From positions 1-64,000 of the forward strand of contig JAGNXB010000002.1 of NCBI GenBank assembly GCA_017985675.1: DNA of 64,000 bases, given 5' to 3'. This DNA is from Saprospiraceae bacterium (lineage in GTDB: Bacteria > Bacteroidota > Bacteroidia > Chitinophagales > Saprospiraceae). Under the pieces are notes generated by a model, which made no database searches, was not told the origin of the DNA, and saw only the letters and a list, made by a program, of their open reading frames with translations. This document shows positions 11,101-18,240 of this stretch, one piece after another (positions within the stretch are counted from its first letter, which is position 1; the number at the start of each line of letters is the position of its first letter). The translations under genes were made by a program, and so were the position numbers.

Positions 11101-11815
11101 AAAGATCATAACCAACGCTCCAAACAACGTTTGCATATGGCGGTGGATAAGGTGGACGAGGTTGGGGATTCAAAGCAAAAATCCCGCCTTCATAAGGCTG
11201 AATAAGCTCATAAGCCAGCGAATCACCATCTGCATCAAAAGCACTGTGGTCAAAATTTAAAGGTTCATTAGCGCAAATAAAAATTGGGGGATCATTTTTA
11301 AAAACAGGTGCTGTGTTACATAATTGCAGTGTGCTTTCAGGTATAAAACTGAAATACGTGGCCCCTGTTTCTATTGGCTCAACGATATTCTGTATAGTTC
11401 CATTTCTGCAACAACGTTGATACACAATAAAAAATCCGCCATCCCCTTCTAAAGGTGCTGGCAGGGTTATTATTTCTTTGTATTGGGTAACGCGAACGCA
11501 TAAGTCGGGAATGGCTATAAAACATGGATCCGTCTGCTCTAAGGTGTCAATTTTGTTATTGAACTTCATAAAAATAGTGTCAACCAAATTGCCCGCTTCA
11601 TTAAAAATGCCAACCCAGGCCGGTTTGTCATAGTCAGCCTGTCCAAAAAGGCAATCGGTATAGACTGTCAGTGTAATTTCATAGGTTGAATCACCCAAAC
11701 ACTTATAAGTCAAGGACCCCCCAACAATGTGGGTAGCAAAGGAAGGTATCCACCCGGCTAATAGAAAAAGGATTACAAATCCTATTTTCCCAATTGATTG
11801 AATTATGTTATTCAT
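8144..11815 (-). CDS. Giant PKD-repeat adhesin with CHU_C domain (tandem paralogue 2)
   Basis: A 1223-residue secreted protein with a signal peptide (about residues 1-28, ending S-F-A) and the mature start T-H-I-V-G-G. Its first 300 residues parallel those of the downstream neighbour (Y-x-C-L-G, L-T-V-Y-x-D-C, Y-Q-R-C-C-R-N, F-D-H-S-A). PKD-like domains with W-D-F-G cores lie at about 325-365 and 738-775, matching positions in the paralogue, with a third near 831-865. The CHU_C domain is at about 1130-1223 (T-F-T-P-N-G-D-N-L-N-D, Y-N-R-W-G-E-L-V-F, G-W-D-G). It starts 12 bases after the PorE-like gene, consistent with one transcript. Predicted role: T9SS-exported surface adhesin. Confidence 0.9.
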   Translation of the reverse strand: MNNIIQSIGKIGFVILFLLAGWIPSFATHIVGGSLTYKCLGDSTYEITLTVYTDCLFGQADYDKPAWVGIFNEAGNLVDTIFMKFNNKIDTLEQTDPCFIAIPDLCVRVTQYKEIITLPAPLEGDGGFFIVYQRCCRNGTIQNIVEPIETGATYFSFIPESTLQLCNTAPVFKNDPPIFICANEPLNFDHSAFDADGDSLAYELIQPYEGGIFALNPQPRPPYPPPYANVVWSVGYDLSNVMGGTKLPLTLDPVTGHMSAIPEIIGQFVVGVKVKEYRNGELIGETFRDFQYNVVPCLITNAEIDLQDTTLCDEFFVQFNNSSSSAMAYFWDFGDLTTDSDTSSAFQPSYVYPDTGTYTIMLIANPGDFCADTTYATIFIQTNSIDICADISIPSCEDSIILEFKDCSVDPVSPIISWDWSFKTSTGNYQFSTPEAKLVFTEAEELYITYTVESYNGCVATFKDTLSVDFINPPDLVPDTINLCNLEEVYLNPNFDSTLIHLWSPITGLLESPQLPNPKILSTESTTYLVTYTDSLGLCTVEREVELTVLDDLPEVDLIITIPSCVDTAILSATLDMIPPGFTIEWEVITNEGVFIGGGNGIEVQVSSSQLVYVCAKLSADSCFLELCDTIQVNIFPDLDLSDTLVICEGESVALNPGGPTELIYLWSPPDYLDNPMKANPISTPPVSILYSLVLTDTVGLCIVNEEVFVQVNDSTKLLDFDWDIVCDGQTVEFNNLSVNVSDFFWDFGNTNSTSDTSVVINPTYIYPGPGTYQVTLTTIDESVCPQNDSLVKELILEEPINAADFTFDFISCGFPAEIQFFGEEESTYGNVTSWLWQFGSLGTSTEKNPSLEVFSPISLEVTLVVTWDSLCTDTITKIIDIDIFDLNLPERDTLCIDSCIQYGIQALPNLDFTWSPASWVNDIKAANPLICPDSDGLLTLVLQITLPNGDVCEVKDTINFTLVPCSDIFKCDSLPDDLTSCLELIVLEVDSCHPDVVLIWCSPDGDTLAQGPVFEVPISEYDFIILKTIGLYGYMKMDTIYLDFLEYTVPVTATSEPYTIFKGQSSQLVADAPTATSFTWAPPETLSDPFIFNPLASPDITTIYVVFVVDQFGCTGSDTTLVTVRDTICDEPYIFVPNTFTPNGDNLNDVLFVRGNYIDIMEFYLYNRWGELVFESRDKNVGWDGRYKGELLRTDVFGYYLKCKCLGGEEFFKRGNVTLLRN

Positions 11816-11827
11816 TTAGTTACTTCC

Positions 11828-14260
11828 CTATTTGTTTGGAATAATTTCTACCTTATTGATTTCTGCTCTTCTTTCCTGAGCAGCACCAACAGCATAGATA
11901 GACAATCGCTCGTTTTTTAAATCATCATTCACACCTTCAGGCACTCTTGACTCACCATATGAAACCTCCTGAACTTTTAACTTACCTGATTTAAGGTATG
12001 TTATAAACTTTTCATTATCATAGGATGAGATATAATTGACCACACTTGATGCTCTTCTGAAACCCAAATTTAAATTGTACCGCTCTTCTGCACGCGGACT
12101 GGTAAAGCCTTCTACTGTTACAATAACCGTACTGCCCTGTGCTAACTCACGGCTTAGAGCTTCACAAAAATTATCTAGTTCACTTTGCCCTTTTTTGACT
12201 TTATCTGTAAAGAACTCCCGAATAGTTTTACGAAGGAAGGAGGATTCACCGTCAGTTAAATCACTTAAGAATATTTCTTCATATTCCTGTTCTCTCAAAA
12301 GATAAGGTGTCAACGTTTGGTCGTATGGTATAGTGGTTGATTTAGTGCGCTGGCGCCTGCCAGGTACATCATTATCAAAATATACCGCCAGTGGTAAGTA
12401 CCCAGCCAATGATTTGTATCGCAAATACAAGTCCCGTATAATTTTGCCGTCTAGAGGAAGTGTGTAAGTATCTATTTTATCCATAGCCTCTTCATATCCT
12501 TCATTAAATCCGCGAATTTCATATTTACGATTTGGCTTTATGTTGAACGTGAAATCATTCCCAATTGGGTTGATAGCTTCGTCAATTAATCGTGGATTGC
12601 CCGGATCAGTAACATCATAAAGCCTGACTGTGCTTCCTTTTAGTGGAAGTCTGGATATATCATCAAATGTGTAAATTTCAAGAATGATATCTTTTTGTTT
12701 TAAAAACAGGTCCTTAACTAAGGGTTCGGGCTGGTCCCATGCAAACGTATTGAAGTCAAGTGTATCAGAAAGGTAACCGGCTTTTTCACCTACCAACCTG
12801 TATTCTTGACCCGGAGCTATAGGAAATTCCTGTGTATGGGTAGCAGGACTCGACTTACGATCAATCTCAATCCACGCCCCATTGTCTTTTCTCCATAACG
12901 TAATTACCGTACTGACCAATGGAAGTTTGTCGGCATCGCTAAAAGTGTTGGCGACAAGCAACATGTCTTTTTTGTACTTCGCTCTAAAGATGTCATTGCA
13001 ACAAGCTTGCAATTCAGGTTCGATATATTTTGTGCCAGGTGATTCCCTGTTCGATGCCAGATAAATATAGCCACCATCATCCGTCATTGCAAAGTACAAA
13101 TCATTGTAACTCGAATTGAACGGAATAGGTAATATAGCTGGTTCCGCCCATCTACCTTGGGAAAGCGTTGTTTCATAAATATCGTAGCCACCTATATTTA
13201 GGTACCCTTCCGAACTAAAAAATAATCGTTGTGACGGTCCATGAAAATAAGGTGTTATATCACTTTCAATTGTATTGATTGAGACCAAATTGACCGGATC
13301 GGCAAATTGGCCACTTTCAGCAATGGTAGTGTACCAAATATCCATCTTCCCTTTGCCACCAGGTGCATCAGAACTATAAAACAACCATTCTGATCCATCA
13401 GCCAAAAGGCCAATGGTGGGTTGGGAGGCTGAATAACCCGGTTTGTTAATAGATTCTGGCAATTTCCGTGCTGAAGCCCATTCTGCACCAACCTTTTCCG
13501 CAACAAATAATTCACAGTGATAATCGGTGACATTAATATTTTTGCAAATCGAAAAGTACATTTTTGTCTGATCAGCATTAAAAGCTGTATGGGCTATATG
13601 GCGGTTTCCTTCCTGCATCTGGGAACGCAAAAGCTTTCCTAAAACATCGTTTGAACTTTCATAAATCCGTGAAACCAGCACTTCGGAATCGGCGGTCTTT
13701 TCATCCAGAGGAAAATTCAAACTAGTGTAAAAAAGGGTATCTCCAATCCGCACTGGTGCAAAATCAGAAAATTCGGTGTTGACCCCTATTGGTACTAAGT
13801 CCATAGGTAATACAAATCGGTTGGCCTGAATTGCAAAACGGCATTGCTCTACTTCTCGCAAGCAATTTTTAGTTTTATCCACCCGAATTTGATCGTACCG
13901 TTGATACAAGGTAATTGCATCACCGTATTTACCCAAATTACGCTTGATACCTGCCAAATGAAAGGTAGATTCCGGATATTTATTCTCCAGATCTTTATCA
14001 ATCACTAATTGATAATACTGTTCTGCCAGTAGATAACTGTGATAATTCCGAGCGGCCTCTGCTGTTTGATAATGGACATCAACATCTTCAGGCCAGGCAT
14101 CTGCTACTGTTTTAAAGTACACAAGAGCCCCGTGGTAATTTTTTTCTGCTACGGCATTTTCCGCAGCTTCCAGGTACTGCTTTTTTGTTTGGGCAAAGCC
14201 AGACAAACAAAAACTAAATTGAACGAGTATACCGATTATGACTATAGGCGAAAAACGCAT
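11828..14260 (-). CDS. PorE-like OmpA family protein (TPR, PD40 propeller, carboxypeptidase-regulatory-like domains, OmpA C)
   Basis: An 810-residue periplasmic or outer-membrane-associated protein with a signal peptide ending G-F-A (about 1-23) and no lipobox. TPR-like helices span about 25-160. PD40/WD40-like propeller blades span about 190-425 (repeated L-F-Y-S-S and D-I-W/D-I-Y motifs). Two beta-sandwich carboxypeptidase-regulatory-like domains follow (about 430-520 and 528-610). An OmpA C-terminal domain covers about 683-800 and ends with E-R-R-A-E-I. This is the domain order of PorE, which links PorP to peptidoglycan in T9SS. The Asp used for peptidoglycan binding in E. coli OmpA (G-Y-T-D) is Ser here (G-F-T-S). 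It lies 18 bases after PorP/SprF and 12 before an adhesin. Confidence 0.88.
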   Translation of the reverse strand: MRFSPIVIIGILVQFSFCLSGFAQTKKQYLEAAENAVAEKNYHGALVYFKTVADAWPEDVDVHYQTAEAARNYHSYLLAEQYYQLVIDKDLENKYPESTFHLAGIKRNLGKYGDAITLYQRYDQIRVDKTKNCLREVEQCRFAIQANRFVLPMDLVPIGVNTEFSDFAPVRIGDTLFYTSLNFPLDEKTADSEVLVSRIYESSNDVLGKLLRSQMQEGNRHIAHTAFNADQTKMYFSICKNINVTDYHCELFVAEKVGAEWASARKLPESINKPGYSASQPTIGLLADGSEWLFYSSDAPGGKGKMDIWYTTIAESGQFADPVNLVSINTIESDITPYFHGPSQRLFFSSEGYLNIGGYDIYETTLSQGRWAEPAILPIPFNSSYNDLYFAMTDDGGYIYLASNRESPGTKYIEPELQACCNDIFRAKYKKDMLLVANTFSDADKLPLVSTVITLWRKDNGAWIEIDRKSSPATHTQEFPIAPGQEYRLVGEKAGYLSDTLDFNTFAWDQPEPLVKDLFLKQKDIILEIYTFDDISRLPLKGSTVRLYDVTDPGNPRLIDEAINPIGNDFTFNIKPNRKYEIRGFNEGYEEAMDKIDTYTLPLDGKIIRDLYLRYKSLAGYLPLAVYFDNDVPGRRQRTKSTTIPYDQTLTPYLLREQEYEEIFLSDLTDGESSFLRKTIREFFTDKVKKGQSELDNFCEALSRELAQGSTVIVTVEGFTSPRAEERYNLNLGFRRASSVVNYISSYDNEKFITYLKSGKLKVQEVSYGESRVPEGVNDDLKNERLSIYAVGAAQERRAEINKVEIIPNK

Positions 14261-14278
14261 AAGTTGCTGTTTGATAGA

Positions 14279-15301
14279 TTAATAAACCGGACAAGATTTG
14301 ATCACCGGAAGAGGCTTGACAGAAGCAATGATATATTGAATGCTCAACTCAGGTCCTCCATTTAAGTTAGTAGCCTCTCGGAAATCAGAGACGTTGAGAT
14401 CATAGCTAAAGGCCACCTTCCACTGTCTGAAATCCACACCAATTACAGGTGCCCAGGCATCATTGTCATTAAAACGATAATCTACTCCCATGTGAACCGC
14501 TAATTCACGGGTCTTTGCATCATTCACATGGTATTTTATACCCAGACCGGCTAAACTCTCATAGTTGGGGCCCTGAAACATTGCAAGACCTCTTGCCATC
14601 AGGTCAAACGGGCCATTCAATTTGAAACCGCCATTGAAGTAACCTGTGAAGCGTGGCTTCATCCCATATTCCCTGTTTTCATTAAATTTCTGATTGGGCT
14701 GATTGATGTTGAACCATCCACCACCAATATCAAACCAGGTCCGGGCAGACGTCTGGTTGTGCAGGTTTAATCCGGCAGAAAGCGTAGGAAAACTAAAGTT
14801 TGTGTTTAAAAACTGCTCTCCTGGATCTAACGTGTTATCAAATATTTCGCCATCATACTGCGAATCAAAGGTCAATCCGGAGGAATCGTATCGTCTGTTA
14901 TTAAATGCACCCTGGACGCCACCGGTAAGGAAATAGTTTGTAGCTAGTTTATGTGTGTAGGACCCACTCAACGCAACTTGGAAGGTCCGTAATTTTGATG
15001 CTCCCGCCTGGTCGGAAAACAGATGTATTCCTGCCCCAAAAAGCCCATTTTTCATACGGGGATTGTAGAACTTTTGGTCGTATGCTAAGGCTACCGTCTC
15101 ATAACGAACAGGAACGTTGAACCACTGGTTTCTATAATTACCACTTATCCGCTTGTCTCCACTAAAAACGGCGGTCAATCCGGGGTTCACATAAAATGGC
15201 GCATTGTAGTATTGAGACCAGTGGATGTCTAAATCCTGAGCGGAAAGACTTGACCCAACACCCAAAAAAAGACAAATTATCAGCGTAAAAATTTTGTTCA
15301 T
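14279..15301 (-). CDS. PorP/SprF family type IX secretion system outer-membrane protein
   Basis: A 340-residue protein with a signal peptide ending S-L-S-A-Q. It then shows the family hallmark (H-W-S-Q-Y-Y-N-A-P-F-Y-V-N-P-G-L-T), G-N-Y-R-N-Q-W and alternating beta-barrel strands to the C-terminus. PorP/SprF proteins are outer-membrane beta-barrels; SprF of Flavobacterium johnsoniae is needed for secretion of the CHU_C adhesin SprB, and other members serve other type B cargo. As first gene of a minus-strand run ahead of a PorE-like protein and two CHU_C adhesins, it is most likely their dedicated export or anchoring partner. That pairing is inferred from gene order. Confidence 0.93.
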   Translation of the reverse strand: MNKIFTLIICLFLGVGSSLSAQDLDIHWSQYYNAPFYVNPGLTAVFSGDKRISGNYRNQWFNVPVRYETVALAYDQKFYNPRMKNGLFGAGIHLFSDQAGASKLRTFQVALSGSYTHKLATNYFLTGGVQGAFNNRRYDSSGLTFDSQYDGEIFDNTLDPGEQFLNTNFSFPTLSAGLNLHNQTSARTWFDIGGGWFNINQPNQKFNENREYGMKPRFTGYFNGGFKLNGPFDLMARGLAMFQGPNYESLAGLGIKYHVNDAKTRELAVHMGVDYRFNDNDAWAPVIGVDFRQWKVAFSYDLNVSDFREATNLNGGPELSIQYIIASVKPLPVIKSCPVY

Positions 15302-15347
15302 AGGGTCTAATTTATAAATGGTTCACACATTCAATCTAAACCTGGGG

Positions 15348-15355
15348 CAAAAATA
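15348..15355 (-). promoter_or_regulatory. Candidate -7 element for the porP/sprF operon
   Basis: The minus strand reads TATTTTTG, matching Bacteroidota TAnnTTTG, 47 bases before the ATG. No clear -33 TTG is seen at the usual distance, so confidence is modest. Confidence 0.4.
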
Positions 15356-15980
15356 ACCCCTTTCCTTAATATGTTTAAGATTTGAAGGTAATATTTTTTT
15401 TGAAATCCGGATAGTAACGTTCTGGTTTATAGAACGATTTGAGACAAACATTGGCTGCCTGCTATCTACGACTGTATCAATCATCGACTTTGTATGGCGC
15501 TTTGGTATCATTCTATGAATGTCACAAATCAACGTATATTCAATCATTGCTAGCCATTTCCCTCGATCCTTGCAGTCAATTTCCTTGCCAAGGACAATCA
15601 TGAAATTAAAAATATTGGACATCCTTCTTGCCCCTTGAAGAATGATTCATTTTGATACATTCTCCATATTACAATCTAGTTTTAAACTTGGACGTTTTTA
15701 CAACACAAAGTTGAAGACTTAATTTCCAGTATTTGTTATATAACTGGTAGATTAAGTTACACTCTTGTTGTGTTTTATACATTTTTATGTTAAATATATT
15801 ACATATGTGACGAGTGCGGTTCTCGAATCTTGGAAAAAATAATGCAACCCACTTGATGCTAAATATTTGATCATCCAGATTTTATGGATAACATTTTAGA
15901 AAATTGAATCCGTTCACTAATGGCCCATAGGAAAGACCCATCTAAAATAGATTGTACCTTGTGTGCTTACACCTAGCAAG
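15356..15980. other. Intergenic region between divergent adhesin operon and nnr
   Basis: AT-rich and without a convincing gene. A 99-codon minus-strand frame (15323-15622) has no recognisable features and overlaps the predicted promoter. A 6-bp hairpin (CGTTCT/AGAACG, 15418-15436) is visible. No clear promoter for nnr was found. Confidence 0.5.
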
Positions 15981-17495
15981 ATGATTCCAGTCCTCTCTGC
16001 TGACCAGGTCCGTCAATGGGACCATTTTACGATTCAGCATGAACCCATTTCGACTTACGCACTTATGGAGCGCGCCGTCACGAAATTAACCCTTGCATTC
16101 ACAGCAGCTTATCCGGTATTTTCATACCCTTCGGCATGTATTGTTATTGGCCCCGGGAATAATGGTGGTGATGGCCTGGGATTAGCCCGGCACCTGGCTC
16201 AATCATTTTACCAGGTTTGTGTTTGGATAATAAATGAGGGCAAATCACCAGACAACAAGAGGAATTATCAATTAATTCAACAACACCCGGGGATAAGGGT
16301 AGCATATTGGCCAGCTATTCCCGAAGAGTTGGAAAGTGCACACGTAATCGTTGATGCACTTTTAGGAACCGGGTTTACCGGAGTGTTAAAAAATCCCTAT
16401 CCAGAGGTGCTGAAAGTCCTAAATCGGATAAAAAGCACTAAGGTGGCTATTGACATTCCTACTGGCATGAACGTTGATTCAGCATCAGCAGGGATCACAT
16501 TTCTTGCCCATCATACACTGGCCCTTCAATGCCCAAAATCAAGCTTTTTTTTGGCCAAAGAATCCGAGCCTTTAGGGAAATGGGAATTGCTCGACATCGG
16601 ATTGCAACCTGAATATTTACTACAAACATCGATTGCGACACATCTCCTTGAGACATCAGATATCCGGTCCAAATTTAAAATTCGCAGCACATTCTCCCAT
16701 AAAGGAACCTTTGGCCATGCATTGGTCATAGCTGGTTCGCAAGGAAAAATGGGGGCAGCTTTATTGGCAGGTGAAGCGTGCTTACGCGCTGGTGCCGGTA
16801 AATTGACCATTCATATTCCTCAAAATGGAAACACTATTATTCAATCAGGCTTAAGGGAGGGCATGGTATCACTGGATCCACATGTATCCTGTTGGACAGA
16901 AGCTCCTCCACTTACCGAATATCAGGCTGTGGGAATCGGTTGTGGCATTGGTACAAACCGACTCACTGCTAACGCTCTATTTGAGCTTATCAGCCAATGC
17001 CAAATACCCCTGGTATTAGATGCAGATGCATTAAACCTTTTAGTACAATACCCTAAAAACTGGAATAAAGTACCCAGTGGAACTATTCTTACACCACATC
17101 CAGGTGAATTTGCCCGAATTGTTGGTGTTTCCAATAATGGATTTGAAGAAATGGCACAAATGCGAGCATTCTGCAAAAAGCATGACGTCATTATGATCCT
17201 TAAAGGTGCTTACACCAAAATTTGTATTCCAAGTGGTCAAATTTACATCAACCCCACCGGCAACCCTGGTATGGCAACTGCAGGGAGTGGTGATGTGTTG
17301 ACAGGGATCATAACCGGTTTATTAGCTCAAGGTTATATTCCTATGGATGCGGCAATGATTGGTGTATTTATACATGGGCTTGCTGGCGATCTAGCTTTAA
17401 CTGATGTCGGTGCCTATGAATCACTAATCGCCGGAGATATCATTCGTAATCTGGGCAAAGCATTTGATACAGTCAAGGCAAATATCAATGAATAA
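15981..17495 (+). CDS. nnr: Bifunctional NAD(P)H-hydrate repair enzyme (epimerase plus ADP/ATP-dependent dehydratase)
   Basis: A 504-residue protein that repairs hydrated NADH and NADPH. The N-terminal YjeF_N epimerase domain (about 1-215) carries G-P-G-N-N-G-G-D-G (about 58-66). The C-terminal ribokinase-like dehydratase domain (about 230-500) carries H-P-G-E-F and A-G-S-G-D-V-L-T-G (about 434-442). The ATG at 15981 is preferred; a GTG at 15963 would add six residues. The 3' end overlaps the sirtuin gene by 8 bases, so the two NAD-related enzymes are probably co-translated. Length fits the fused bacterial family. Confidence 0.95.
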   Translation: MIPVLSADQVRQWDHFTIQHEPISTYALMERAVTKLTLAFTAAYPVFSYPSACIVIGPGNNGGDGLGLARHLAQSFYQVCVWIINEGKSPDNKRNYQLIQQHPGIRVAYWPAIPEELESAHVIVDALLGTGFTGVLKNPYPEVLKVLNRIKSTKVAIDIPTGMNVDSASAGITFLAHHTLALQCPKSSFFLAKESEPLGKWELLDIGLQPEYLLQTSIATHLLETSDIRSKFKIRSTFSHKGTFGHALVIAGSQGKMGAALLAGEACLRAGAGKLTIHIPQNGNTIIQSGLREGMVSLDPHVSCWTEAPPLTEYQAVGIGCGIGTNRLTANALFELISQCQIPLVLDADALNLLVQYPKNWNKVPSGTILTPHPGEFARIVGVSNNGFEEMAQMRAFCKKHDVIMILKGAYTKICIPSGQIYINPTGNPGMATAGSGDVLTGIITGLLAQGYIPMDAAMIGVFIHGLAGDLALTDVGAYESLIAGDIIRNLGKAFDTVKANINE

Positions 17496-18204
17496 AAAAA
17501 AAGTTGTTGTTTTAACTGGAGCCGGGATTAGTGCAGAAAGCGGGATCAGCACCTTTAGAGATGCTGGTGGTTTGTGGGAGGGACATGCCATACTTGATGT
17601 GGCATCACCTCAGGGATGGGATAGAAATAAAAATCTGGTTTTGGATTTTTACAACAAGCGTCGCAAGCAATTACTGGAAGTCAAACCTAATGCGGCACAT
17701 CTTGCACTTGTGACCCTAGAATCAAATTTTGATGTGACGATCATTACGCAGAATGTAGATGATTTACATGAACGGGCGGGTAGTTCTAATATCATACATC
17801 TTCATGGCGAATTGCGAAAAGTAAGGAGTACCGGTGATCCATCATGTATTTATCTATGGGATGGCCCACTCGTAGCTGGTGATTGTTGTGAAAAAGGCTT
17901 TCAATTAAGACCGCACATCGTTTGGTTTGGCGAGGATGTGCCTGCCATGCCTTATGCTATCAAGGCTGTCCAGCAGGCAGATACACTCCTAATCATTGGG
18001 ACATCCCTGCAAGTTTATCCTGCCGCCAGTCTTATTCATTTTACCACTGGTGATGCAGAGATATATTATATCGACCCCAAACCGGATAACGAACTAGAAA
18101 GGCATTTTCCGAAACTACAAATAAACGCTGACACGGCGTGTAGGGGTGTTCCTGAATTAGTGGAGGTCCTATTAAAAAGAACAGGTGGCATCAGTGTTGA
18201 CTGA
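17488..18204 (+). CDS. cobB: CobB-type NAD-dependent protein deacylase (sirtuin)
   Basis: A 238-residue class III sirtuin that removes acyl groups from lysines using NAD. It shows G-A-G-I-S-A-E-S-G-I-S-T-F-R (about 11-24), T-Q-N-V-D-D-L-H (about 87-94), catalytic His in H-L-H-G-E (H106), a C and CC set like the zinc region of CobB, and G-T-S-L-Q-V-Y-P-A. Tyr55 and Arg58 (F-Y-N-K-R-R) form the Y-x-x-R pair that binds succinyl or malonyl groups, so desuccinylase/demalonylase activity is predicted. The ATG at 17488 is preferred over a TTG at 17464; it overlaps nnr by 8 bases. The last bases also encode the nrdA terminator on the other strand. Confidence 0.93.
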   Translation: MNKKKVVVLTGAGISAESGISTFRDAGGLWEGHAILDVASPQGWDRNKNLVLDFYNKRRKQLLEVKPNAAHLALVTLESNFDVTIITQNVDDLHERAGSSNIIHLHGELRKVRSTGDPSCIYLWDGPLVAGDCCEKGFQLRPHIVWFGEDVPAMPYAIKAVQQADTLLIIGTSLQVYPAASLIHFTTGDAEIYYIDPKPDNELERHFPKLQINADTACRGVPELVEVLLKRTGGISVD

Positions 18205-18211
18205 TACCACC
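18184..18211 (-). terminator. Terminator of nrdBA, embedded in the 3' end of cobB
   Basis: A 12-bp stem (18184-18195 with 18200-18211, one C/T mismatch) encloses a 4-base loop. On the minus strand it is followed by TGTTCTTTTT. It lies 29 bases after the nrdA stop and overlaps the last codons and stop of the convergent sirtuin gene. Confidence 0.65.
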
Positions 18212-18240
18212 CGGAAAACAGAGGAAAAGAAAAGCATTTA

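Noticed and set aside
15323..15622. 99-codon minus-strand frame upstream of porP/sprF
   Set aside because: Composition is unlike a protein and it overlaps the predicted promoter and leader.
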